From NCBI RefSeq assembly GCF_019748715.1, contig NZ_JACLBZ010000006.1, positions 1-64,000 on the forward strand: DNA of 64,000 nucleotides, given 5' to 3'. The notes below the pieces were generated by a model. That model saw only the letters and a program-made list of their open reading frames with translations. It made no database searches and was not told the origin of the DNA. Origin of the DNA: Sporosarcina aquimarina (GTDB lineage: Bacteria > Bacillota > Bacilli > Bacillales_A > Planococcaceae). Shown piece by piece: positions 1 through 9,844 of this stretch. The position numbers were made by a program, and so were the translations under genes. How positions within the stretch are numbered: the stretch's first letter is position 1; every line of letters starts with the position of its first letter.

Positions 1-51
1 TATAAAACTCTAACTTTTAGGGGTCACTACACTATTCCGCTTTTTTATTTG

Positions 52-591
52 TTATTTTATGATTTTCAACACTTTTTTAAATTCGTCCGTCCCCGCTTCA
101 CCAATCAGTTCATATAAAGCAGTTTCCACACACGTCGCAGTAACTCCAAGCCCCTTCATTTTCTCGAGGCCGATTTGTTTATTCGCTTCCGTCCGTGAAG
201 TGACTGCATCTTCAACCACTTCGACTTCATAACCTTGCTTCACTAAATCTGCCGCTGTCAGATATACGCAAATATGCGTTTCAATTCCTGCAATTAATAC
301 TTGTTTGCGGCCCGAGCTTTCCAGCTGTTTCATAAATTCTTCATTGCCCGCCGCACTAAATGTCATTTTTGCGATGGGTTCCTGACCTTCTAGTAAACTG
401 GATAAAGATTCAGTCGTCGGTCCCAGTCCTTCAGGGTACTGTTCCAACCAAAGTATTGGAACATTTAACACTTGTAATCCTTTGATCAGTTTCTCCAGAT
501 TATCATGCAACGTCTTACTATCTTTAACAATTTGCGCTAGCTTACCTTGTACGTCCACTAATACAAATAGCGTTTGCTCTTTTTTCAGCAT
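52..591 (-). CDS. isochorismatase-family cysteine hydrolase
   Basis: A 179-residue single-domain protein with the isochorismatase-like hydrolase triad visible: Asp13 in LVDVQG, Lys75 in PIAKMTF and Cys108 in GIETHICVY. The length suits the YcaC/nicotinamidase-like branch, whose members hydrolyse amides or vinyl ethers through the cysteine. The substrate cannot be read from the sequence. The ATG follows a GGGGG ribosome binding site at 7 nt. It stands alone at the window edge, next to an intergenic GC-rich repeat. Family assignment is firm; specific function is not. Confidence 0.85.
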   Translation of the reverse strand: MLKKEQTLFVLVDVQGKLAQIVKDSKTLHDNLEKLIKGLQVLNVPILWLEQYPEGLGPTTESLSSLLEGQEPIAKMTFSAAGNEEFMKQLESSGRKQVLIAGIETHICVYLTAADLVKQGYEVEVVEDAVTSRTEANKQIGLEKMKGLGVTATCVETALYELIGEAGTDEFKKVLKIIK

Positions 592-669
592 CTCATTTCC
601 CCCTTTTTAATAATTATTGCTATATAAACTGAAATAAATAACTTACACTCAAAGTAAAACGTAGGAACC

Positions 670-797
670 GTTGATTTCCATTCCAGGCGGACGCTTTCCG
701 CGGGGCGCGGGCGAGCCTCCTCGTCGCTGCGCTCCTGCGGGGTCTCGCCTATTCGCGCTATCCCCCGCAGGAGTCGCCGCCTTCCACTCCAATCAAC
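670..797. repeat. GC-rich palindromic intergenic repeat
   Basis: A 128-bp block much richer in GC than its surroundings, bounded by inverted GTTGATT/AATCAAC ends with GGCGG/CCGCC just inside. The centre holds a hairpin with 11-bp arms CTCCTGCGGGG (732-742) and CCCCGCAGGAG (763-773). The short frames that cross it have no ribosome binding site and look spurious. It resembles the dispersed palindromic repeats common between genes in Bacillales; only one copy is present in this window. Confidence 0.7.
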
Positions 798-880
798 TGA
801 GTATCCATTTCTGCACAATCTCATGTAAAACTTTAATTAACATATACAGTATACCATATTTACAGATTTATTAGAAAAAC

Positions 881-909
881 AGCTCCTCTTCCAAATTAGA
901 AGAGGAGCT
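881..909 (-). terminator. terminator of malate synthase gene
   Basis: Perfect 11-bp inverted repeat AGCTCCTCTTC/GAAGAGGAGCT with a 7-nt loop, followed on the minus strand by GTTTTTC. It lies just past the stop codon of the malate synthase gene. Confidence 0.85.
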
Positions 910-919
910 ATTAGTGTAA

Positions 920-3109
920 TTAATTTTGTACCGTTGCTTTTTGTTTCGCTTTGGCTTTTGCTTCGATTCGTCGGGCGTGCAAGATTGGCTCTGTGTAGCC
1001 GCTTGGCTGTTCGGCACCTTTGAATACTAAATCGCAAGCTGCCTGGAAAGCAATAGAATCGTCATAGTTGGGAGCCATTGGCTGATAAAGTTCATCGCCA
1101 GCGTTTTGCTCGTCAACGACCTTCGCCATTCGTTCCAATGTTTCCTGGACTTGCTCTTTTGTCGTGATGCCGTGACGTAGCCAGTTTGCGATATGCTGGC
1201 TGGAAATACGCAATGTTGCGCGGTCTTCCATTAAACCTACGTCATTGATATCCGGAACCTTAGAACAGCCAACTCCTTGATCAATCCAGCGAACAACATA
1301 GCCAAGGATCCCCTGCGCATTGTTATCCAACTCTGATTGAATTTCTTCTGCAGGCCAGTCTGTGTTCGGCGCCAACGGGATCTCTAGGATTCCATCTCGG
1401 TAATCAATTGCGCTGTCGACATTGGCTTGAACTTCTTTTACATTGATCTCGTGATAGTGCAATGCATGCAATGTAGCAGCTGTTGGAGATGGCACCCACG
1501 CTGTGCTTGCACCTGCTTTTGGATGGGCGACCTTTTGCTCAAGCATTGCAGCCATCATATCCGGCATAGCCCACATTCCCTTACCGATTTGAGCATGTCC
1601 AGGAAGACCAGTCTTAATTCCGACAGCAACGTTGGATGCTTCATAGGAAGCTAACCACTTGGAAGCTTTCATATCATTTTTGCGGATAACAGGACCCGCT
1701 TCCATTGAAGTATGAATTTCATCACCTGTACGGTCAAGGAAACCTGTATTGATGAATGCAATCCGTTCTTTCACCGCATGGATTGCAGACTTCAAATTCA
1801 ATGACATTCTGCGCTCTTCATCCATCAAACCGATTTTCAGCGTATTGCGCTCCAAGCTCAATAAATCTTCAATGCGGTCAAATAACTTATTGGCAAATGC
1901 CGCCTCTTCCGGGCTATGCATCTTCGGCTTAACGATATAAATTGAACCATGTCTGGAGTTTTTGAACTCTGCATCATCTTTCAGATTATGTGTTGCAATC
2001 AACGAAGTTACGACACCATCTAAAATTCCTTCAGGTACTTCGTTGCCGTTTTCATCTAAAATCGCATTATTTGTCATCAAATGACCTACGTTACGGACGA
2101 ACATTAATGAACGGCCGTGTAGCGATAGCTCTTTGCCGTCTGGTGTTTTGTATGTGCGGTCAGGATTCATTCTTCGAGTGACCGTCTTGCTGCCTCGTTT
2201 GAACGATGCTTCCAGATCACCTTTCATCAAACCTAACCAGTTGCGGTAGACCCCCACTTTATCTTCAGCATCTACTGCTGCGATCGAGTCTTCACAGTCC
2301 ATCAACGTAGAAAGTGCTGCTTCCAAAATCAAGTCTTTCACACCCGCCGCATCGTCTTTCCCAATTGGATGGTTTCGATCGATTGCAATTTCGATATGCA
2401 ATCCGTTATTCGTCAACAAGACAGCGGAAGGTGCGTCTTCCGAACCGTTAAAGCCAGCCAGTTTAGAAGCATCTTTCAAGCCTGTTTTATTGCCATTCTG
2501 AAGTGTCACTTCAAGTTTTCCACTAACGATTGCATACGCTGTGGCGTCTGCATGTGTCCCTTCCGCAAGCGGTGCTGCTTGATCTAATAACTCTTTTGCA
2601 AAGTTGATAACTTTCTGTCCTCGGATCGGATTGTACTGTACGCCAGCTTCAGCTCCACCTTCATCACTGATGACATCCGTTCCGTACAATGCATCATATA
2701 GACTTCCCCATCTTGCGTTTGCCGCGTTCAACGCATAGCGGGCATTGTCGACAGGCACGACCAATTGGGAGCCTGCTTGAATAGCGATTTCATCATCGAC
2801 ATTGGAAGTTGTCACTTGGAAGTCCTCAACAATCGGTTCCAAATAGCCAATTTCCTTTAAAAATTCTTTATAGTTAGCAGAATCTGCTGTTTCTTTATTG
2901 TTTTGATGCCATTCATTGATCTTTTTTTGCAATTCGCTTCGTTTCTCTAACAGCGCTTTGTTTTCAGGAGCAAGTTCATGAATGAGCGAATCAAAGTTTG
3001 TCCAAAATTGTTCTTTTTGGATTTCTAAGCCTAATAGAACTTCCTCATTAACAAAGTTGTATAGTTCTTTTGCGACTTGCAGCTTGCCTACTTTTTCATA
3101 ATTTGTCAT
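920..3109 (-). CDS. glcB: malate synthase G
   Basis: A 729-residue protein of the length typical of monomeric malate synthase G, which condenses glyoxylate with acetyl-CoA to malate in the cytosol. Recognisable blocks are [16 protein letters not shown] (about 266-281), [14 protein letters not shown], the active-site stretch [13 protein letters not shown] and [13 protein letters not shown]. The C-terminal [16 protein letters not shown] segment carries the catalytic aspartate. The ATG is preceded by AAGGGGTGG at a slightly long spacing. No isocitrate lyase gene is adjacent, so the glyoxylate source (glycolate or the glyoxylate shunt encoded elsewhere) is unknown. It has its own promoter and terminator. 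Confidence 0.95.
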   Translation of the reverse strand: MTNYEKVGKLQVAKELYNFVNEEVLLGLEIQKEQFWTNFDSLIHELAPENKALLEKRSELQKKINEWHQNNKETADSANYKEFLKEIGYLEPIVEDFQVTTSNVDDEIAIQAGSQLVVPVDNARYALNAANARWGSLYDALYGTDVISDEGGAEAGVQYNPIRGQKVINFAKELLDQAAPLAEGTHADATAYAIVSGKLEVTLQNGNKTGLKDASKLAGFNGSEDAPSAVLLTNNGLHIEIAIDRNHPIGKDDAAGVKDLILEAALSTLMDCEDSIAAVDAEDKVGVYRNWLGLMKGDLEASFKRGSKTVTRRMNPDRTYKTPDGKELSLHGRSLMFVRNVGHLMTNNAILDENGNEVPEGILDGVVTSLIATHNLKDDAEFKNSRHGSIYIVKPKMHSPEEAAFANKLFDRIEDLLSLERNTLKIGLMDEERRMSLNLKSAIHAVKERIAFINTGFLDRTGDEIHTSMEAGPVIRKNDMKASKWLASYEASNVAVGIKTGLPGHAQIGKGMWAMPDMMAAMLEQKVAHPKAGASTAWVPSPTAATLHALHYHEINVKEVQANVDSAIDYRDGILEIPLAPNTDWPAEEIQSELDNNAQGILGYVVRWIDQGVGCSKVPDINDVGLMEDRATLRISSQHIANWLRHGITTKEQVQETLERMAKVVDEQNAGDELYQPMAPNYDDSIAFQAACDLVFKGAEQPSGYTEPILHARRIEAKAKAKQKATVQN

Positions 3110-3274
3110 AGAATAAAGCCACCCCTTAAGTTTTTTTGCGCTGCTCTGTTGTATAACATACAGCGATAAACACGATTCTTCCTCAATTGATCATAGGTGC
3201 CCCCACAGCCAATAATCAAGATTTCTTCGTATGAATGACGATTCATGTCCTAATTTGAAGTCGTGTTATTACTT

Positions 3275-3303
3275 ATCATACCTAAACTCTATAAAACTTT
3301 CAA
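3275..3303 (-). promoter_or_regulatory. SigA-type promoter of glcB
   Basis: On the minus strand TTGAAA, a 17-nt spacer, then TATGAT. It lies about 165 nt upstream of the malate synthase ATG, giving a long leader. The leader contains a short dyad ATGAAT-GACG-ATTCAT (near 3230-3246) whose role is unknown. Confidence 0.6.
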
Positions 3304-3478
3304 CAGAATTGTGTAAATTTTCACACCTTCTTTTTTGAAAGAGAATTTGTTACTTTTGTACAGTTATATAACAGATGACAAAAAAAGAGTATTGCTTAAT
3401 TATCTATTTACCAGCAAGTTGACACTCAACGAACCTTATGATAGTTTTAGAGACAATCATCATGAATTGAATAGTTTG

Positions 3479-3589
3479 AAAACAGGTGAAATGATCATTG
3501 CTTTCATTTCTTAAAAGGGAATCCTTTTCTTGGAGCGGTCCCGCCACTGTGAAGACGTGCTTACGTCCAGCCAGATACCTGCCTGTTTT
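3479..3589 (+). promoter_or_regulatory. cobalamin riboswitch upstream of metE
   Basis: Closing stem AAAACAGG (3479-3486)/CCTGTTTT (3582-3589) encloses the conserved segments of a cobalamin aptamer: AAAAGGGAATC, GGTCCCGCCACTGTGAAG and the B12 box GCCAGATACCTGCC. It is followed by an intrinsic terminator 90 nt downstream and then metE. Established logic is that adenosyl- or methylcobalamin binding favours termination, silencing the B12-independent enzyme when B12 is available. A cobalamin pathway gene, cobT, lies at 20.6-21.6 kb. Confidence 0.93.
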
Positions 3590-3678
3590 CATAACGCTTA
3601 ATCCTACGGTGAATAGGGAGGTGTTAGACACACGGCAAACGATGCACGCTTATTTAGGCATGCATTTTACACATGCGT

Positions 3679-3714
3679 GCATTTCTAACATTCTTTGTTA
3701 GGAATGCTTTTTTT
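3679..3714 (+). terminator. attenuator terminator of the B12 riboswitch
   Basis: Stem GCATTTCTAAC/GTTAGGAATGC (one G-T pair), 7-nt loop, then eight T residues, ending 30 nt before the metE start. An overlapping TGCACGC/GCGTGCA pair upstream may contribute to the alternative fold. Confidence 0.88.
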
Positions 3715-3743
3715 ATTGGATAAAATCATGAGGGGGAAATCAA

Positions 3744-6038
3744 ATGGTAAAAAGCAGTATTGTCGGCTATCCTGTTATTGGCGAAAACCGGGAGTGGAAA
3801 CGAGCGTTAGAAGCATTTTGGGCAGAAATAATTTCGGAAGAAGAACTTCTGCGGACAACAAAAGACATCCGTTTAGCCAACCTGAAGAAACAACAAGACG
3901 CAGGAGTAGACCGAATTGCAGTCGGCGATTTCACATTGTATGACCGGGTGCTCGATACATCCACAATGTTCGGAATCATCCCTTCACGCTATCATTGGAA
4001 AGGCGGTCAAGTGTCGATATCCACTTATTTTTCAATGGCACGCGGTAATGACGATGCTGTCGCTTCCGAAATGACGAAATGGTTCAACACGAACTATCAC
4101 TACATTGTCCCCGAGTATGAAGGACAACGTTTTCAATTGACTGAGAACAAACCACTTACTGCATACCGCGAAGCAAAGAAAGAACTCGGTATCGAGGGGA
4201 AACCTGTTCTACTCGGCCCCTACACTTTATTGAAACTTTCTAAAGGGTATGAAGAAATAGACGTACCTTCTATCATTCTGCAATTGATTCCTCTTTATCA
4301 AAAGGTATTGCAAGAATTACAGGATGAAGGCGTTCAATGGGTGCAAATTGATGAACCAATTCTTTGCACTTCCATTTCTTCTGATGAAATGAAAACCGTA
4401 ACTGAAATTTACTTGCAGTTAACAAAAAACATAAATAGCTTGAACGTTTTAGTGCAAACATACTTTGATTCAGTTGAGCACTATGAAGCAACACTTGCAT
4501 TACCAGTAGCTGGAATTGGTCTTGATTTCGTGCATGGCGGTGTCAAAAACTTGGAAAACCTTAAGAAATACGGCTTCCCTGATGATAAAGTACTCGCTGC
4601 TGGTATTGTGGACGGTCGGAATATTTGGCGATCAGATTTGAACGTCAAGCTGTCATTACTAGGAAAGATTCAACAGCATGTAGAGTCCGGAAACGTTTGG
4701 ATCCAGCCATCCAGCAGTCTGCTTCACGTACCCGTGACAATTCAGTCAGAGCAGAAATTAGATTCAACAATTAAGAATGCACTTTCATTTGCGGATGAAA
4801 AAATTAAAGAACTCAATGTACTGAAAGCTGCGTTGCAACAAGGTAAAGAAAGCGTCGCTTCAGATTTCAAACAAAATGAAGCCGCTCTTACTGCATTCAA
4901 TCAACTCCCTGCCCGCAAACGCGAGGAGGTTCGACAAGCAAGTTCAGGCAGTACTTTGTCTGACAGCAAGCGGAATCTGCCGTTCGCAGAGCGGAAATTG
5001 AAGCAGCAAGAGAAGTTCCAATTACCTGTATTGCCTACAACCACAATCGGCAGTTTCCCCCAAACGCCTGAAGTACGTATAACACGTACAAAATGGAGAA
5101 AAGGCGAAATTACGGATCAGCAGTACAAAGACTTCGTAAAAGCGGAAATTAAGGAATGGATCCAAATCCAAGAAGAACTCGGACTTGATGTGCTCGTGCA
5201 CGGGGAATTCGAACGGACGGATATGGTGGAATATTTCGGCGAAAAGCTGGATGGTTTTGTCTTTACGGAAAAAGCTTGGGTGCAATCCTATGGTTCCCGA
5301 TGTGTGAAACCACCAATCATTTATGGAGATGTTGTATTTACGAAGCCGATGACGGTAGAAGAATCCGTATACGCTAAATCACTGACAGATCACGAAGTAA
5401 AAGGTATGCTGACCGGACCCGTGACGATTTTGAATTGGTCATTTGTTCGCGATGACTTGACCAGAGAAGAAGTGACCAATCAAATTGCTCTCGCACTGCG
5501 TAAAGAAATCGAGTCGCTTGAAGCAGCAGGTATCCATATGATCCAAGTAGATGAACCGGCACTTCGAGAGGGGCTCCCATTAAAGCAATCCGAATGGAAT
5601 CATTATCTCGACTGGGCTGTGAATGCTTTCCGTGTTGCTACAGCTTCCGTTGAGGATACGACGCAAATTCATACACATATGTGCTACTGTGATTTCAATC
5701 ATTTCATTGAAGCAATCAGTGCGCTGGATGCGGATGTTATTTCCATCGAAACGTCACGCAGTCATGGTGATTTGGTGGAATCTTTCAAAGAATATCATTA
5801 TGACAAAGGAATTGGACTTGGCGTTTATGACATCCATAGCCCGCGCGTTCCGGCTGTTGAAGAAATGACGGAAATCATCAATAAAGGTTTGGAAGTGCTA
5901 GAACCTTCACAGTTCTGGATCAATCCCGACTGTGGTTTGAAAACAAGAAAACGCGAAGAAACAGTTGCCGCATTGAAACATATGGTCATCGCCACGGAAC
6001 AAGCACGTGAGCGTTTAGGTGTTTCTGCAGTAAAATGA
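3744..6038 (+). CDS. metE: cobalamin-independent methionine synthase
   Basis: A 764-residue two-domain MetE that transfers the methyl group of 5-methyltetrahydropteroyl-polyglutamate to homocysteine. Both beta-barrel halves are present. The catalytic half contains GSFPQTPEVR and GPVTILNWSFVR. The zinc-binding residues are HTHMCYC (His and Cys) and the terminal Cys of NPDCGLKTR. The ATG has AGGGGG at 7 nt. Control by the upstream cobalamin riboswitch fits a genome that can also make methionine with B12. The gene is monocistronic, ending at a bidirectional terminator. Confidence 0.97.
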   Translation: MVKSSIVGYPVIGENREWKRALEAFWAEIISEEELLRTTKDIRLANLKKQQDAGVDRIAVGDFTLYDRVLDTSTMFGIIPSRYHWKGGQVSISTYFSMARGNDDAVASEMTKWFNTNYHYIVPEYEGQRFQLTENKPLTAYREAKKELGIEGKPVLLGPYTLLKLSKGYEEIDVPSIILQLIPLYQKVLQELQDEGVQWVQIDEPILCTSISSDEMKTVTEIYLQLTKNINSLNVLVQTYFDSVEHYEATLALPVAGIGLDFVHGGVKNLENLKKYGFPDDKVLAAGIVDGRNIWRSDLNVKLSLLGKIQQHVESGNVWIQPSSSLLHVPVTIQSEQKLDSTIKNALSFADEKIKELNVLKAALQQGKESVASDFKQNEAALTAFNQLPARKREEVRQASSGSTLSDSKRNLPFAERKLKQQEKFQLPVLPTTTIGSFPQTPEVRITRTKWRKGEITDQQYKDFVKAEIKEWIQIQEELGLDVLVHGEFERTDMVEYFGEKLDGFVFTEKAWVQSYGSRCVKPPIIYGDVVFTKPMTVEESVYAKSLTDHEVKGMLTGPVTILNWSFVRDDLTREEVTNQIALALRKEIESLEAAGIHMIQVDEPALREGLPLKQSEWNHYLDWAVNAFRVATASVEDTTQIHTHMCYCDFNHFIEAISALDADVISIETSRSHGDLVESFKEYHYDKGIGLGVYDIHSPRVPAVEEMTEIINKGLEVLEPSQFWINPDCGLKTRKREETVAALKHMVIATEQARERLGVSAVK

Positions 6039-6045
6039 TAAAAGA

Positions 6046-6076
6046 GCAGATCCGTTATTTCGGATCTGCCCTTTTC
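6046..6076. terminator. bidirectional terminator after metE
   Basis: Stem GCAGATCCG/CGGATCTGC with a TTATTT loop, flanked by a short T tract on the plus strand and TCTTTTAT on the minus strand. It separates the convergent metE and permease genes. Confidence 0.85.
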
Positions 6077-6079
6077 GTT

Positions 6080-7399
6080 TTATAATACCATTGCTGCAAT
6101 TACACCAAAGATTAGTAGAGGGATATTAAAGTGAAGGAATGTCGGCACACATGTATCCCAAATGTGATGATGCTTACCGTCCGCATTCAGACCCGAAGTT
6201 GGACCAAGTGTACTGTCTGAAGCCGGTGAACCAGCATCTCCAAGCGCCCCTGCCGTACCAATCAAAGCCGCCGTTGCGAGTGGCGAAAAGCCGACTGCCA
6301 TACAAATCGGAACGAATAATGCAGCTATAATCGGGATCGTACCGAATGAAGAACCAATCCCCATCGTAATCAATAAACCGACAAGCAGCATGATAAATGC
6401 GATCATCATTTTATTGTCACCTAATATACCTGTTGCCGAATCAACCAGACTTTCTACCGCACCTGTCTCTTTAAGAACCGTAGCATAACCTGAAGCAATC
6501 AACATGACGAACGCAATCATACCCATCATTCCGATTCCCTCGTTCACTACCCTTTCGCCGTCCTTAAATGGAATAACAGTCAAGACGAACATCAAGAAAA
6601 TCCCGGCAAGTGCTCCAAGTATTAATGAATCGGTTATAAGCTGTATAACTAATGCTGCAATAATTGAAACGATCGTGAAGCCGTGGCGTATATTAAACTT
6701 CAATTCTGCATTTTCCACTTCTTCTTCTCTTAGAATATTCACTTTCTCCGCCTCAACGTCCGCATAATTACGAGGTTTTCGATAAGAAATGAATACTGCC
6801 ACGAACAGCCCGAGGACCATTCCGATTCCCGGAATCAACATTGCCATATTGGCTTCTGACATCGTAATATCCATACCACTTGCAGCCATTTCATCAACGA
6901 TTATTCCCTTAAAGATCAATCCAAATCCAGCTGGGATCATAATATAAGGTGCTTTTAGACCGAAAGTAAGCGCAGTTGCAATGCCGCGGCGGTCAATTTT
7001 CATCTTATCGAACAGATGCAGCATTGGCGGAATCAATATTGGAATAAACGCAATATGTATAGGTACTAAGTTTTGCGAGAAACAAGCTACACCCGCAATC
7101 GTCAACAATAAAATTATTCGCTTTCCTCTTAATACCCTAACTAAATTTTTTACTAAAAACCCTGCAATTCCAGACATTCCGATCATGACCGCAAACATAC
7201 CTAACAAAATATAACTTAATGCCGTGTTTGCCTGACCACCCATTCCTGAAACTAGCATATTTGTTGCATCTGTTAAGGAAAGCCCTTCCATCAAACCGGC
7301 TACTCCAGCTGCTGCTAAAATAGCAAAAATAACATTGACCCGCAATAAACTCAGTACTGCCATTACAATGACAGATACGACCACAGTATTGAATAACAT
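6080..7399 (-). CDS. YuiF-type Na+/H+ antiporter-family amino acid permease
   Basis: A roughly 440-residue polytopic membrane protein with about a dozen hydrophobic segments and signature stretches TFGLKAPYIMIPAGFG and GDAGSPASDSTLGPTSGLNADGKHHH, typical of the Na+/H+ antiporter family that includes B. subtilis YuiF. The start chosen is the ATG at 7399, which has GGGAG 8 nt upstream; the longer frame starting at 7432 lacks a good ribosome binding site. It follows hutH on the same strand, so histidine or urocanate uptake is a reasonable inference, not shown. A cre-like site precedes it. Confidence 0.82.
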   Translation of the reverse strand: MLFNTVVVSVIVMAVLSLLRVNVIFAILAAAGVAGLMEGLSLTDATNMLVSGMGGQANTALSYILLGMFAVMIGMSGIAGFLVKNLVRVLRGKRIILLLTIAGVACFSQNLVPIHIAFIPILIPPMLHLFDKMKIDRRGIATALTFGLKAPYIMIPAGFGLIFKGIIVDEMAASGMDITMSEANMAMLIPGIGMVLGLFVAVFISYRKPRNYADVEAEKVNILREEEVENAELKFNIRHGFTIVSIIAALVIQLITDSLILGALAGIFLMFVLTVIPFKDGERVVNEGIGMMGMIAFVMLIASGYATVLKETGAVESLVDSATGILGDNKMMIAFIMLLVGLLITMGIGSSFGTIPIIAALFVPICMAVGFSPLATAALIGTAGALGDAGSPASDSTLGPTSGLNADGKHHHIWDTCVPTFLHFNIPLLIFGVIAAMVL

Positions 7400-7443
7400 C
7401 TTCTCATCTCCCATGTCCCCATTATACAACAAACTGCAATTAC

Positions 7444-7461
7444 TGTAAGCAAACGCTTACA
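7444..7461 (-). promoter_or_regulatory. cre-like CcpA site before the permease gene
   Basis: The minus strand reads TGTAAGCGTTTGCTTACA, matching the catabolite-responsive consensus WTGNAANCGNWNNCWW at every fixed position and also forming a dyad. It sits about 45 nt upstream of the permease start, in the hutH-permease gap. This suggests CcpA-dependent catabolite repression of the permease. Confidence 0.6.
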
Positions 7462-7487
7462 TCTGCCCGAAGATATTTATCCAGATA

Positions 7488-7517
7488 TACTCCAGCGGGA
7501 ACTTCCCGCTTGGAGTA
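7488..7517. other. intergenic hairpin between hutH and permease
   Basis: Arms TACTCCA-GCGGGA and TCCCGC-TTGGAGTA pair over 13 positions with one bulged base and a 3-nt loop. Neither strand has a following T tract, so it is not a standard terminator. It could be an RNA processing or stability element. Confidence 0.4.
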
Positions 7518-7560
7518 AAATACTAGATAATTAAATTTCATATCCCTTTTTATTTCCTAT

Positions 7561-9090
7561 TTAATTTGCGCTAACTTCAGTTGGCAAAGATTTATCTGCG
7601 AATGCCTTCCAATCCATTTCTAGTAACCAAGCTGCCGCTTTTTCAATATCTTTAGAGAAAATCCGGTCTTGCTTGATGCTCGGCACAATGTTTCTCGCTT
7701 CTTTATAGAAAGCTTTTGTGAAGTCCGCAAGTTTTTCAGCACCTCTATGTTCTGCAGCCTGCAATGCACAGATCAATTCAATAGCTAGCACTCTTCGCGC
7801 ATTTTGAATAATTTGATAAGCATGTCGTGACCCGATTGTTCCCATGCTGACATGATCTTCTTGGTTGGCTGAAGATGGAATGGAATCCACACTCGCCGGG
7901 TGCGCCAACGTTTTATTTTCAGAAACAAGAGATGCAGCTGCATATTGCATGATCATTGCACCAGACTGCAATCCTGGTTCAGGGCTTAGGAATGGCGGCA
8001 AGTCGTTCAACTGCGGATTAACTAGACGCTCAATCCTACGCTCTGAAATATTCGCGAACTCCGCCATTGCCACTTTCAAGAAATCCATTGCAAAGGCAAT
8101 TGGTTGCCCGTGGAAGTTTCCTCCTGAAATAACTTTGTCACCATCTTCAAAGATTAACGGATTATCTGTAGCTGCGTTCATTTCGATTTCCAGCTTTTCT
8201 TTGACGTAATCCAAAACTTGCCAAGAAGCTCCATGAACTTGTGGAATACAACGTAGCGAATAAGCATCTTGTACGCGTAATTCACCTTGTTTCGTTGTCA
8301 ATTGGCTGCCTACGAACATACGGCGCATGCGTTCTGCTACTTCCGTTTGCTGGCGGTAACCACGTGCTTCATGTACATCGGCGTCGAATGCATCGACAAT
8401 TCCACGCAAACCTTCCAACGTCATCGTAGAAATAGCTTCTGTCTGATACGCAAGCTGCTCTGCCTCAATATAATTGACAAGCCCCATTGCCGTCATCGCT
8501 TGTGTTCCATTAATTAACGCCAATCCTTCTTTCGCCTTCAACGTCACTGGCTCAATGCCCTCTTTTGACAACGCAATAGCTGATTCCATACGCTCTCCCT
8601 TATAGAACACTTCCCCTTCTCCCATCAACACAAGTGCCAAATGAGAAAGCGGCGCCAAGTCACCGCTTGCACCAAGTGAACCTTGTTGAGGAATAACCGG
8701 ATGAATCTGTGCGTTAACTAGATCTAGTAAACGCTCTATGACTACCGGGCGAATTCCAGAGAAACCTTTTAGGAGTGCGTTTGCACGAAGAAGTGTCATT
8801 CCACGAGAAACCATCTCGGGGAACGGTTCGCCAATTCCACAAGCATGCGAATGAATCAAATTTAATTGAAGTTGTTCCGTATCTTCCGCTTCGATGAATA
8901 CATCACTAAATTTACCGAATCCAGTAGTAATTCCGTACACCACTTTACTTTCCGCAACAATTTTCTCTACTGCTTCACGGCTCTTTTGAACCGCTTTCAT
9001 ACTTTCTTCAGAAGCTTTTACTTTCGCTCCATTCACCAATACTTCTTTCGCTTGTTCAATCGTTAACGTACGACCTGTCAATTCAATCAT
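7561..9090 (-). CDS. hutH: histidine ammonia-lyase
   Basis: A 509-residue aromatic amino acid lyase converting L-histidine to urocanate and ammonia. The MIO cofactor precursor Ala-Ser-Gly is at about 141-143 in [14 protein letters not shown], and the catalytic Tyr is in YGITTGFG at about 52. The ATG at 9090 is preceded by GAGGAGGAATTGGAA and begins [11 protein letters not shown] 20-residue upstream extension is possible in frame but would start inside the HutP-controlled hairpin region, so it was rejected. hutP lies upstream on the same strand; urocanase and later hut genes are not in the window. Confidence 0.96.
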   Translation of the reverse strand: MIELTGRTLTIEQAKEVLVNGAKVKASEESMKAVQKSREAVEKIVAESKVVYGITTGFGKFSDVFIEAEDTEQLQLNLIHSHACGIGEPFPEMVSRGMTLLRANALLKGFSGIRPVVIERLLDLVNAQIHPVIPQQGSLGASGDLAPLSHLALVLMGEGEVFYKGERMESAIALSKEGIEPVTLKAKEGLALINGTQAMTAMGLVNYIEAEQLAYQTEAISTMTLEGLRGIVDAFDADVHEARGYRQQTEVAERMRRMFVGSQLTTKQGELRVQDAYSLRCIPQVHGASWQVLDYVKEKLEIEMNAATDNPLIFEDGDKVISGGNFHGQPIAFAMDFLKVAMAEFANISERRIERLVNPQLNDLPPFLSPEPGLQSGAMIMQYAAASLVSENKTLAHPASVDSIPSSANQEDHVSMGTIGSRHAYQIIQNARRVLAIELICALQAAEHRGAEKLADFTKAFYKEARNIVPSIKQDRIFSKDIEKAAAWLLEMDWKAFADKSLPTEVSAN

Positions 9091-9164
9091 TTCCAATTCC
9101 TCCTCGTTGTCTTTAGTTCTAGTTGCGCTGATCCTGTGCAAAGAATTCATTCCTAAACAAGCAA

Positions 9165-9232
9165 AAGGAGACTATATTGACAGACGGGTGCCCTAAAAGG
9201 GGGGTCCCCGCATGTGTCAATATAGCCTCCTT
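9165..9232 (-). terminator. HutP-controlled intrinsic terminator
   Basis: An 18-bp stem (AAGGAGGCTATATTGACA with its complement, one G-U pair) between hutP and hutH, followed on the minus strand by TTTGCTTGTTTAG. The transcript has several UAG triplets in and around the stem, the NAG-type signals HutP is known to bind. By homology with B. subtilis, HutP plus histidine and Mg2+ should destabilise this hairpin and allow hutH expression. Confidence 0.82.
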
Positions 9233-9266
9233 ATTGTCTAAATAACTATAGGCTTCATTCTTTTAT

Positions 9267-9716
9267 TCAGATGTGATTGATACCTAAACCAATTGCCTCA
9301 TGCTCGAAGCCACGAACCGGGGCACCGATTGTTCCATAGACAGCAACGGCAATCCATTCACCTTCCGCTGCATTTTCATACGGAGTCCCACGCACAATAG
9401 CAAATCGAAGTCCCGCTGTTCGCAGCATGCCGCCGAGCTCAACCTGCCCACGTGTCACGCCTTGCATAGCTTCGATTATCGCATGATAGAGCGCATGCAT
9501 CTCTCGATAGATGTCTTGATTTACAATTCCTTGCCGTTTCGCAAGCGTTTCAATTGCCGCCACAATTTTTTGGAACTCCATTGAGCCCACTTTACCTTTT
9601 CCGAACTGCCAACCTAGTTGCTGCATGCCGTTTTCTATTCTACTATCTTCTGCTTCGCTATTTGAAAACGTATACATTACTGCCTGGCGTCCGATCTTCG
9701 TATCTACCTGATTCAT
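9267..9716 (-). CDS. hutP: HutP antiterminator of the histidine utilisation operon
   Basis: A 149-residue homologue of the HutP RNA-binding antiterminator. Conserved blocks are [47 protein letters not shown] and [13 protein letters not shown], ending with IGLGINHI. The His residues in MHALYH are in the metal/histidine-binding area known for the family. The ATG has AGAAGG upstream. It is the first gene of the hut unit and sits directly upstream of the terminator it is expected to control. Confidence 0.95.
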   Translation of the reverse strand: MNQVDTKIGRQAVMYTFSNSEAEDSRIENGMQQLGWQFGKGKVGSMEFQKIVAAIETLAKRQGIVNQDIYREMHALYHAIIEAMQGVTRGQVELGGMLRTAGLRFAIVRGTPYENAAEGEWIAVAVYGTIGAPVRGFEHEAIGLGINHI

Positions 9717-9740
9717 GTTGTACCTTCTTTTTAGATGTAC

Positions 9741-9757
9741 TTGATATTGAATATCAA
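9741..9757. promoter_or_regulatory. perfect dyad in the hutP leader
   Basis: TTGATATT-G-AATATCAA, 8-bp arms around one base, lies between the hutP -10 element and its ribosome binding site. The shape suits a dimeric repressor operator, but the protein is unknown. Confidence 0.4.
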
Positions 9758-9772
9758 CTAATGACTAACTCT

Positions 9773-9801
9773 ATTATTACAGAGGAAATCTCTTAGGTCA
9801 A
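9773..9801 (-). promoter_or_regulatory. promoter of hutP
   Basis: Minus strand TTGACC, a 16-17 nt spacer, then TAATAA/AATAAT. About 25 nt further upstream is AGTAAGCGCTTTAT, a weak cre-like sequence that lacks the leading TG. Confidence 0.6.
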
Positions 9802-9844
9802 TACTTGAAAGAAAAATAAAGCGCTTACTGTGCAAATTTGGCGA

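Noticed and set aside
585..1037. Short frames on both strands across the GC-rich repeat
   Set aside because: They follow the repeat palindrome, lack ribosome sites and have no recognisable protein features.
9091..9150. N-terminal extension of hutH
   Set aside because: It would begin next to the HutP-controlled hairpin and lacks a ribosome site; the ATG at 9090 has GAGGAGG and gives the family-typical start.
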